Shown here: positions 1 through 5,229 of the stretch, in pieces | Layout: each line of letters opens with the position of its first letter | Position numbering within the stretch: the first letter of the stretch is position 1 | Source: Candidatus Zipacnadia bacterium | Lineage (GTDB): Bacteria; Armatimonadota; Zipacnadia; Zipacnadales; Zipacnadaceae | Direction of reading: 5' to 3' | DNA: 5,229 nucleotides | Assembly: GCA_029821415.1 (NCBI GenBank) | Contig: JALGTJ010000086.1 | Location: 1-5,229, forward strand | The notes under the pieces: model-generated | What the model was told of the DNA's origin: nothing | Databases searched by the model: none | Seen by the model: only the letters and a program-made list of their open reading frames with translations | Made by a program: the position numbers and the translations under genes

Positions 1-35
1 GGCGCTGGGCGATAAGCTCAGCGCCCGTTTTCTTT
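1..35 (+). terminator. Intrinsic terminator of an upstream gene outside the window
   Basis: Bases 1-10 pair with 16-25 to give a 10-bp GC-rich stem (one G-T pair, 8 with 18) around the loop GATAA, followed by TTTTCTTT at 28-35. This is a classical rho-independent terminator, read on the plus strand. The stem may extend further left, because C26 could pair with a G just before the window. Its stem and tail are nearly the same as those of the terminator at 1087-1126, while the loop differs. It probably ends a plus-strand gene lying left of the window. Confidence 0.85.
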
Positions 36-91
36 GACGTGATGCCGGTGGCTCCGGTTGCCCTTGGTAGTTAATTCTCAAACTCAGCCGC

Positions 92-120
92 TTGACAAAA
101 TATGTGGGTAGGAATATAGT
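92..120 (+). promoter_or_regulatory. Sigma70-type promoter for the pseudopilin-like gene
   Basis: TTGACA at 92-97 is a perfect -35 box. It is followed by exactly 17 bases and then TATAGT at 115-120, a five-of-six match to the -10 box. The stretch from 98 to 145 is AT-rich compared with its surroundings. Transcription would start near 126-128 and give a leader of about 35 bases. The promoter lies directly after the terminator at 1-35, so the gene downstream is an independent transcription unit. Its near-consensus form suggests strong, constitutive expression. No operator-like inverted repeat overlaps it. Confidence 0.85.
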
Positions 121-162
121 AAATAATGGTGTAAAATTCTATTTAGAGAGGATAATGCAAAG

Positions 163-969
163 ATGAAACGAAGAGGATTTACCCTGATTGAATTGCTGGT
201 GGTAATTGCGATCATCGCAATCCTGGCGGCAATTCTGTTCCCGGTCTTCGCCAAGGCCCGGGAGAAGGCGCGGCAGACCAGTTGTCTGAGCAACGTCAAG
301 CAGTTGACTCTGGCTTGCCTGATGTACGCCCAGGACTGGGACGGCGGCCCGCCCCCGGCCTGTGGCGATGGCAGCCCCCAGTGGGGCTGGGGCAGTTACT
401 GGCACTTAGCCACTCAGCCGTACATTAAGAACAAACAGATCTTCATCTGTCCGACCTTCGGTGTATCGTGGATGGACGCTTGGGACGCAGGGCGTGGCAC
501 TAACTACACCCCGCTGTGGCCGATATGGCCGGTGTATCTCTGTGGGGACGCGCGCACCAGATTCGCGAAGTTGGGCGAGTGCGAATTCCCGGGTCAGGTG
601 ATATACATGACCGAATACCACGGCGACCTCATGCAGACTGCGGCTGGACCGTCAGTCTGGACGCCGTACACTGATCCGATGTATTGGTATGAGCTCAGCC
701 GACCAGCCGACCCCTCCTGGGAGCACGGCATCGCCGAGCGGCACAACGAGGGCAGCAACCTGGGCTACGTTGATGGTCACGCCAAGTGGATGAGCCGCAA
801 GGCCGCTGTTCAGGGGGCCATCAAGTTCTTCAACGTGACGGGATTGAGCATGAATGCGTACTATGAAAGTGCGTCCTACGATTCTGCCTGGTGGCTGGCC
901 CAGTTTGATAAGAATGCCTATCCGGAAATCTACCAGGATCTAATAATGTGGGGCCTGGTCAACGAATAG
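163..969 (+). CDS. Pseudopilin-like protein, type IV prepilin N-terminus with H-X9-DG motif
   Basis: A 268-residue membrane-anchored protein of the DUF1559/H-X9-DG group, recognised from family features. The type III (prepilin) signal is clear: a short basic leader MKRRG, predicted cleavage between G5 and F6, and Glu at position +5 of the mature protein (E10). A hydrophobic helix follows to about residue 27. The next segment, FPVFAKAREKARQTSCLSN (26-44), is a typical Armatimonadota signature. The C-terminal part carries H194-X9-D204-G205 in a GYVDGHAKW context. Six cysteines (41, 51, 67, 96, 127, 140) and many Trp and Tyr residues fit an exported globular head. The start is fixed by AGAGAGG at 145-151 and by the leader's length. 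A prepilin peptidase should process it. Its partners and exact role are not known; members of this group are usually numerous per genome and assigned to the cell surface or secretion. It is monocistronic, with its own promoter and terminator. Confidence 0.95.
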   Translation: MKRRGFTLIELLVVIAIIAILAAILFPVFAKAREKARQTSCLSNVKQLTLACLMYAQDWDGGPPPACGDGSPQWGWGSYWHLATQPYIKNKQIFICPTFGVSWMDAWDAGRGTNYTPLWPIWPVYLCGDARTRFAKLGECEFPGQVIYMTEYHGDLMQTAAGPSVWTPYTDPMYWYELSRPADPSWEHGIAERHNEGSNLGYVDGHAKWMSRKAAVQGAIKFFNVTGLSMNAYYESASYDSAWWLAQFDKNAYPEIYQDLIMWGLVNE

Positions 970-1086
970 GCGCGCATTGCAATTGCGAGCGCAGTTTCGT
1001 GTCCCCCCAGGGTGGAGCTTGATTAACTGTAGCAATCTCCGACGGTGCTGGCAAATGGAAGCTGCGATAGCGGCTCACAGCTAAGC
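970..1086 (+). other. Untranslated 3' region of the pseudopilin-like gene, with a small hairpin
   Basis: These 117 bases lie between the stop codon at 967-969 and the terminator stem at 1087, so they should be transcribed but not translated. A hairpin can form at 1060-1075: six pairs, including one G-T pair, around the loop GATA. I see no credible small gene; the only ATG-led frames are about ten codons long. I could not match the stretch to a known riboswitch or small RNA. A longer than usual distance between stop and terminator is the only reason to think the RNA tail has a function. Confidence 0.4.
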
Positions 1087-1126
1087 GCGGGCGCTGGGCT
1101 ACTGGCTCAGTGCCCGCTTTCTTTTT
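1087..1126 (+). terminator. Intrinsic terminator of the pseudopilin-like gene
   Basis: Bases 1087-1099 pair with 1105-1117 to form a 13-bp stem (two G-T pairs, at 1093/1111 and 1097/1107) around the loop TACTG. The T-rich tail TTTCTTTTT follows at 1118-1126. It is a strong rho-independent terminator on the plus strand. Bases 1090-1116 repeat bases 1-27: the ten-base left arm is identical and the right arm differs at one base, which still pairs as G-T. Only the five-base loop is different. Confidence 0.92.
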
Positions 1127-1220
1127 GAGTTCCTATCACTGGCCCGCAGTGGCAAGAAGGATTCAGCAAGCAAAACTAAGAACTATTTAGTTAGATTATG
1201 GCACAAACAAAGGTGAGTAC
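1127..1220 (+). promoter_or_regulatory. Upstream region of the sialidase gene, promoter not resolved
   Basis: Because a strong terminator lies just upstream, a promoter for the sialidase-acetyltransferase pair should lie here. The AT-rich stretch 1171-1200 contains weak -10-like hexamers such as TAGATT (1193-1198) or GATTAT (1194-1199), each four of six. No recognisable -35 box sits at the right distance. This contrasts with the near-perfect promoter of the preceding gene and suggests activator-dependent or alternative-sigma control. A small inverted repeat CACTG/CAGTG (1137-1141 and 1147-1151, loop GCCCG) could be an operator but is too short to be convincing. Confidence 0.3.
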
Positions 1221-1230
1221 AGAGAGGTGA
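1221..1230 (+). promoter_or_regulatory. Ribosome binding site that decides the sialidase start
   Basis: AGAGAGGTGA includes GAGGTGA, a seven-base match to the complement of the usual 16S rRNA 3' end, and lies five bases before the ATG at 1236. An in-frame GTG at 1227 sits inside this site and would add only three residues (M-S-G). That GTG has a weaker upstream match, AAAGGTGAG, ending at 1216. The ATG is preferred, with the GTG as a possible alternative. Confidence 0.7.
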
Positions 1231-1235
1231 GTGGT

Positions 1236-2462
1236 ATGCAACCGACAGACTTGTTCGCGGCAATGGTGGTAGCGGCATTGTTGGTGGTGGCGACCTCGGC
1301 TCAGGCGCAGCATCCGGACATCGGCACGCCCCCTCCAGAAGGAGTGGTGGAACTGGTGGGAGTGGGTGGGATCGGCCACAGCCTGGTAGAGCTGAACGAT
1401 GGAACGTTGATGATGGTCTCTGGCGGCAGCTACCGGCTGTCGGGCGATGGTGGGCTGACCTGGGGTGCGGCCCAGTCCCTTGGCGAGGGCGTGTCAGGCA
1501 ATAGCATTATGCGGCTACAGTCCGGCGCTTTGGCGCTCACTAACGGCCGCCAGTTGTGGATATCCACAGACGAGGGTCTGACGTGGGGCGAGCCCCGCAA
1601 TATTGAGATGCTGGGCAGCCCGTTTTGGGATACGATGATTCAGCTCAGCAGCGGTCGCCTGCTGTATCCCAGTCGTATTTGCTACTCCTGCGGTGCTCCG
1701 GATCTGGCCTGTGCACCCCGGTCTATTGGTCTGTGGCGGGGGCAGGAGTACGCCATTGAAGGCCACGGGCATGCGCCGGAAATGGATATAGCTGCGGTCA
1801 GCCGCTCTGATGACTTGGGCCAGACCTGGCAACGCTCCGGTTACCTGATGGGCTGGTTTGACGAGCACGGCATCCCCAACGGCTATGGGGGCCACACCTC
1901 CTGCGATGAGCCCAGTGTCGCCGAGTGCTCCGATGGCCGGGTGCTTTTTCTGGCCCGTTCCCAGGTTGGGCGGCTGGTCTACAGCTACAGTAGCGACGGT
2001 GGTGCGAGTTGGACGGCGGTCCGCCCCACCGAGTTAGCTTCCTCTTATTCGCCGCCCCGGCTGCGCCGCATCCCCCAGACAGGTGATCTGATGTGTGTGT
2101 GGAATCAGGTCACGGGGGAGGAGATTCGCCGAGGCTATCGACGCGGACGCCTGTCAGTGGCCATCTCGCAGGACAACGGTGAGACCTGGGACCATTTTAA
2201 GACCATTGAGGTCAGCGCAGGTCTGGATAATGTTGCTCGCGTCGAGCCTGATGCGGAAATCAGATGGGTACGAGGTCGCGACAACGTTGGTGAACTGCCT
2301 GACAACTGGGCCTACTTCCACTATGCGAACATTCAGTTTGTGGGTGACAAGGTCTTTATTCTGTATAGTCGCGGCAGCCCCTTGCTGGGCATTGCCGAAC
2401 AGAACTTGCACCGGCAGGAGCAAGTCACCCGCATCTATCCGCTGGCGTGGTTCTACGAATAG
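1236..2462 (+). CDS. Secreted sialidase/BNR-repeat family protein with five Asp-boxes
   Basis: A 408-residue protein of the sialidase-like six-bladed propeller superfamily (BNR_2/exo-alpha-sialidase type), from the ATG at 1236. Residues 1-24 form a signal peptide with a hydrophobic core (FAAMVVAALLVVA) and a probable cleavage after AQA. Its n-region has no Lys or Arg, which is unusual. Five Asp-boxes of the form S-x-D-x-G-x-T/S-W lie at about 69-76, 110-117, 191-198, 252-259 and 311-318. Between boxes three and four, DEPSVAECSDGRVLFLAR matches the family's typical E-P...DGR...R region, and later the tGDLmcvWN segment is also typical. The fold is secure but the substrate is not. The FRIP/YRIP arginine motif of classic sialidases is not visible, and I cannot assign the full arginine triad or the nucleophilic Tyr by eye. 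A C-x2-C-x6-C cluster lies at 149-159. It probably acts in the periplasm or outside the cell. It is followed after 27 bases by an acetyltransferase gene, probably cotranscribed. Confidence 0.9.
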   Translation: MQPTDLFAAMVVAALLVVATSAQAQHPDIGTPPPEGVVELVGVGGIGHSLVELNDGTLMMVSGGSYRLSGDGGLTWGAAQSLGEGVSGNSIMRLQSGALALTNGRQLWISTDEGLTWGEPRNIEMLGSPFWDTMIQLSSGRLLYPSRICYSCGAPDLACAPRSIGLWRGQEYAIEGHGHAPEMDIAAVSRSDDLGQTWQRSGYLMGWFDEHGIPNGYGGHTSCDEPSVAECSDGRVLFLARSQVGRLVYSYSSDGGASWTAVRPTELASSYSPPRLRRIPQTGDLMCVWNQVTGEEIRRGYRRGRLSVAISQDNGETWDHFKTIEVSAGLDNVARVEPDAEIRWVRGRDNVGELPDNWAYFHYANIQFVGDKVFILYSRGSPLLGIAEQNLHRQEQVTRIYPLAWFYE

Positions 2463-2489
2463 GCCACCGCCAGAGAGGGCAAGCATAGC

Positions 2490-3617
2490 GTGAGTTCAAC
2501 TAACCAGCAGATAGACGGTCCCCGAGGCTGCCAGGAGCATGAACTGGCTCCCACGGTGGACCTGCTTAATCTGGTAATGCGCCGGGCCGTAGGTCTGCCC
2601 CCGACGATCGGCAGCGATTACCCGCATGTGTATTGCGCGGGTAACCGCGAGAATATGCGTATTATCAAGATGGGTGGCCGGGTCGTGTCCCACGCGGCGC
2701 TTTTCTTGACGGAAAACAAGGTGGGTAGCCGCAGCTTGCGGGTGGCGGGCCTGGGGTGCATGGTTACCCATCCTGATTATCGCCACCGCGGCCTGGGCAG
2801 TGCAGTGGTCGAGGATTTTGTCCGCAGAATGACGGAGCTGGAGGCGGATGTGGGATGGCTCGGCACTGACATACCCGACTGGTATCGGCGGCTGGGTTGG
2901 GAGAAGGCTGGCCGCGAGCATATCTATAAGCTGGATCGCGGTAACGCTGACTTGCTGCCGACTGTGGAAGGCTACGAGGTACGCCAGGACTACCAGAGCT
3001 ACCTTGAACAGATGCTGACTCTGCACCAAGAGCATCCCTTTGGCACCAACCGATCTCTGGGCCTCTTCAAGCTGCTGCTTGACCGTCCTGACACTGACCG
3101 CTGGCCTCAGCTAAAGACCTATCTTGCTACACGACAGGAGCAGTTGGGCGCGTACGTAGTCGTATCGGGTAAGGAAGTTGTGGAGCATGCTGGGCGCCCG
3201 GAAGTGGTAGCTGGTCTGGTGAGGGAAGTCTTCCGGCGGGAAGATGAGACGGTGGTGTCCACCAGTGAGCGGGATGATACGGGTGCGCCGGTGCTTGACG
3301 CCAGCCTCTTGGTGCACACCCCAGCGGCGGATGATGGCTTGTCGGGAGTGCTGGCAGGTATCGGCATACCGCGCTCGGAAAGCTATGTTGGGCTGTTGAG
3401 AATCCCTGACTTGGCGCGTCTGCTGAACAAGTTGGGGCTTGATGAAATAGAGGTCCGACGGCATGAAGACGGCGTGGTACTGACGCGCGGTGGCGAGAGC
3501 TGCACCCTATCCCCCCGCCAGCAGGTAAAGCTGGTATTTGGCCCGGAAAGGGTCACCGATTTTGCCGCGGATCTGTTCCCGGTGCCCTTCTATCACTGGC
3601 CGCTGGACTACATATAG
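2490..3617 (+). CDS. GNAT family N-acetyltransferase, Eis-like architecture
   Basis: A 375-residue acetyl-CoA-dependent acyltransferase, probably cytoplasmic since no signal peptide is visible. The N-terminal GNAT domain spans about 18-150. Its acetyl-CoA-binding motif A is VTHPDYRHRGLGSAVV (residues 92-107), containing the R-x-x-G-x-G signature R98-H-R-G101-L-G103. It is followed by WYRRLGW (131-137), which matches the usual Y-x-x-x-G-F/Y end of the fold. A middle region (about 160-290) looks like a second, degenerate GNAT-like half. The C-terminal part (about 295-375, ending LFPVPFYHWPLDYI) resembles the sterol-carrier-like third domain of Eis-type proteins; length and order also fit. The start is GTG at 2490, with AGAGAGGG at 2472-2479; the next in-frame Met (residue 30) would remove part of the fold. 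The substrate is unknown: an amine on a small molecule, peptide or sugar is possible. The gene overlaps the converging minus-strand gene by 65 bases. Confidence 0.9.
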   Translation: MSSTNQQIDGPRGCQEHELAPTVDLLNLVMRRAVGLPPTIGSDYPHVYCAGNRENMRIIKMGGRVVSHAALFLTENKVGSRSLRVAGLGCMVTHPDYRHRGLGSAVVEDFVRRMTELEADVGWLGTDIPDWYRRLGWEKAGREHIYKLDRGNADLLPTVEGYEVRQDYQSYLEQMLTLHQEHPFGTNRSLGLFKLLLDRPDTDRWPQLKTYLATRQEQLGAYVVVSGKEVVEHAGRPEVVAGLVREVFRREDETVVSTSERDDTGAPVLDASLLVHTPAADDGLSGVLAGIGIPRSESYVGLLRIPDLARLLNKLGLDEIEVRRHEDGVVLTRGGESCTLSPRQQVKLVFGPERVTDFAADLFPVPFYHWPLDYI

Positions 3618-5229
3618 GCTGCTGCGCCCCTGTGCCGTAGAGCCGGGTGAGTTGCTCGGCGCGTTGCTTGGCCTTCTCCAGCGCGTGCCAATACGCGTCG
3701 GGCACGTATCTCATTACACCCGGGGAATTGCGTACGGGACTCCCGAAGTCTATGTCCTTGCCGTCCTCTGAGTCGAGCAGCCATGTAGCCGTCTCACTGT
3801 AGATCCAGACGAAGCCGTCGCCAGCCGCCAGCGCGTTGCCGACTACGAGGGCCAACCTGTGCGGAGTCCAGTGATTTTTCTCGGAGTTGGAGGAATTCCA
3901 CGGCTGAGCGGTATGGTCGCGGTCCAGCCAAATGGCAAAGCCTACGCGCACCTTGCGTTTGAACAGGTCCGGCACGTCGCTTAATTTGCTGCCCTCTGTT
4001 TTGACGCGGCGAGCCTTATCTATGAAGTCAGGCAGCGCGTCAACCCAGTAGGTATTCTCAACGCCATCAATGATAATCGTGCGGTCATCTGAGCCCTCAA
4101 GGATTCCGTCCAGAAAAGCCGGCAGCAGGCCGTAGCCGACTTCGTGCAGGCGGTCTTTGGTGACCCACCGGGTTGTGGCGTAACGCATAGCTGTATCCCA
4201 GGCGTGTAGGGAGAGTATGCGTATGCCGGGATAAGCGGCATTGAGCGCACGAGCAAATTCCCTTCCCCGCTGCCGAACCTTTGCCCGGGTCTGTTCGTAG
4301 GTCCTGCCCTGGTAGCACGGATCCTGGCTAAGCGCCGGCCAGCCCCAAAATGCGCATCCGTACTCCTCCGGGTCAAAGAGAATGCCTTCACACCCTCCTT
4401 CTCGGGCGAGCATCGCCTGCAGCCGGGCATTCTCCGCGATATTGCCCCACCAGGCATCGTCGAACCAGTCCATAGTGCCGCTGCCTAGATAGGAGACGAT
4501 GGCGATGTAGTTGCTCCGGAGCCGAGTGAATTGAGTGCTCTTCAAGTCATTTATTGCTGGCTCGATCAGATCGCGTGTAGCCCGCTTGTTCTGGAAGACC
4601 TCCCACCCGAGGTCGCCCTTGCCTGTGCCCGAACATGCCCGTCCCTTTGGCAGGCGCGGGTTGGCCGCGTAAGTCGCCCATCCGTCAAAGGGGACCTTCT
4701 CTATTTCCGCCACATTATCGTGCAGGAACTTCGTATCCGGGGTAGTCCAGCCGTAGGACAGGATTGTGAATCGGTGGTCGTTTATGCGTTTCGGCCGCGG
4801 CAGACGCGGCGGGGCAGGGGGCTGGACAGCCCTTGTGCTTACATCGTCCACGAAGACGCCCTGAGAGACTGTCAGTGCGACGTACCTGGGCTTAAAGCCT
4901 TCGTACGCCACCACATGCCGCTTGCCGGGCCAGATGTCCTGCAGAGGCGTCCAAATATCTGTGCCGGATGGCCTATACCACGCGCTCGCCAGGTACACGT
5001 TATCGGTTGGCCATACTTGCAGCTTTACGTCATACCAGGTATCTAAAGCCAGCTTTCCGCGGCGGAACGGCAGGCTCTGGCCGCAGTACGGGTTGCTGTA
5101 GGTCAATTGCAACTGGGCATAGTTCGCGTTCTCTTCGCCTCGCGGTTGCACCACCCGCACAGCCACGTAATTCCCGGTAAGATCAGGGGCCGGCGGGTAC
5201 TTTGAGGTAAGAGGGTTGCCGTCGTCGGC
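3553..5229 (-). CDS. Putative carbohydrate-active protein: beta-sandwich plus TIM-barrel-like domain (5' end outside window)
   Basis: The reading frame is open to the right edge; 558 residues are visible and the true start lies beyond 5229. A GTG at 5164-5166 is in frame but is internal, since residues ADDGNPLTSKYPPAPDLTGNY precede it without a break. Residues 1 to about 135 look like a concanavalin/LamG-like beta-sandwich, with alternating strands and a closing FVDDVSTRAV typical of such domains. A Pro/Arg-rich linker (about 137-148) leads to a large alpha/beta domain (about 149-530), probably a TIM barrel. Its GILFDPEEYG segment (282-291; D286, E288, E289) looks like a strand-end carrying catalytic acids, and IIIDGVENTYW (386-395) may carry another (D388, E391). 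The late GDGFVWIYSETATWL is also glycosidase-like. I do not recognise the family, and hydrolase activity is inferred. The last 20 or so residues are encoded by the antisense of the acetyltransferase gene and are low-complexity, so the natural C-terminus may be near residue 535. Confidence 0.85.
   Translation of the reverse strand, partial: ADDGNPLTSKYPPAPDLTGNYVAVRVVQPRGEENANYAQLQLTYSNPYCGQSLPFRRGKLALDTWYDVKLQVWPTDNVYLASAWYRPSGTDIWTPLQDIWPGKRHVVAYEGFKPRYVALTVSQGVFVDDVSTRAVQPPAPPRLPRPKRINDHRFTILSYGWTTPDTKFLHDNVAEIEKVPFDGWATYAANPRLPKGRACSGTGKGDLGWEVFQNKRATRDLIEPAINDLKSTQFTRLRSNYIAIVSYLGSGTMDWFDDAWWGNIAENARLQAMLAREGGCEGILFDPEEYGCAFWGWPALSQDPCYQGRTYEQTRAKVRQRGREFARALNAAYPGIRILSLHAWDTAMRYATTRWVTKDRLHEVGYGLLPAFLDGILEGSDDRTIIIDGVENTYWVDALPDFIDKARRVKTEGSKLSDVPDLFKRKVRVGFAIWLDRDHTAQPWNSSNSEKNHWTPHRLALVVGNALAAGDGFVWIYSETATWLLDSEDGKDIDFGSPVRNSPGVMRYVPDAYWHALEKAKQRAEQLTRLYGTGAQQPICSPAASDRRAPGTDPRQNR

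Noticed and set aside
155..166. A tiny ATG-CAA-AGA-TGA frame overlapping the pseudopilin-like start as ATGA, as in translational coupling
   Set aside because: Only three bases separate it from the AGAGAGG site, too close for initiation, while the ATG at 163 has suitable spacing. It is probably chance.
1041..1126. A possible cyclic-di-GMP or other riboswitch upstream of the terminator hairpin
   Set aside because: I could not align it to the conserved bases of any riboswitch class I know, and it lies after a gene rather than before the start of one at a usual distance.
1..1126. Direct repeats as the ends of a mobile element carrying the pseudopilin-like gene
   Set aside because: Both copies are same-direction hairpins with T-tails and function as terminators. 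There is no transposase and no sign of a target-site duplication.
1515..1895. A 126-residue minus-strand open frame
   Set aside because: It is antisense to the sialidase-like gene, whose Asp-boxes confirm the plus-strand frame.
2496..3035. A 179-residue minus-strand open frame
   Set aside because: It is antisense to the acetyltransferase gene, whose own frame carries clear GNAT motifs. The product shows no protein-like pattern.
4531..5046. A 171-residue plus-strand open frame
   Set aside because: It lies wholly antisense to the large minus-strand gene, has no ribosome binding site that stands out, and its product is rich in Cys and Arg without recognisable domains. It is a shadow.
5164..5166. 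GTG as start codon of the minus-strand gene
   Set aside because: The frame stays open with plausible domain sequence to the window edge, and a start here would cut into the beta-sandwich domain.

Overview
The window looks like chromosomal DNA of an environmental, moderately GC-rich bacterium. It most resembles Armatimonadota: the first gene's N-terminus (FTLIELLVVIAIIAILAAIL followed by FPVFAKAREKARQTSC) together with its H-X9-DG motif is the hallmark of the pseudopilin-like families that are strongly expanded in that phylum. Planctomycetota-like bacteria are the main alternative. This assignment rests on recalled family features, not on a search.

Layout. Bases 1-35 are an intrinsic terminator belonging to an upstream gene outside the window. 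A near-consensus sigma70-type promoter (92-120) then drives a monocistronic pseudopilin-like gene (163-969), which ends in its own strong terminator (1087-1126). The two terminators flanking this gene have almost identical stems but different loops. A second plus-strand unit follows: a secreted sialidase/BNR-repeat protein with five Asp-boxes (1236-2462) and, 27 bases later, a GNAT acetyltransferase of Eis-like architecture (2490-3617). On the minus strand, converging on this pair, is a large gene cut by the right edge (3553-5229). It encodes a probable two-domain carbohydrate-active protein: a concanavalin-like beta-sandwich followed by a TIM-barrel-like glycosidase domain of no family I recognise. 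Its 3' end overlaps the acetyltransferase gene by 65 bases.

How the genes may work together. The sialidase-like protein and the minus-strand protein both look like enzymes acting on glycans outside the cytoplasm, and the pseudopilin-like protein is a membrane-anchored surface protein. That fits a lifestyle based on polysaccharide degradation. The acetyltransferase is probably cytoplasmic, and its link to the sialidase is only suggested by co-directional close spacing. I see no tRNA, rRNA, CRISPR array, insertion sequence or phage gene. I also see no clear evidence for a wholly new system. The least explained items are the unclassified minus-strand enzyme, the repeated terminator hairpin, and the terminator-free convergent overlap.
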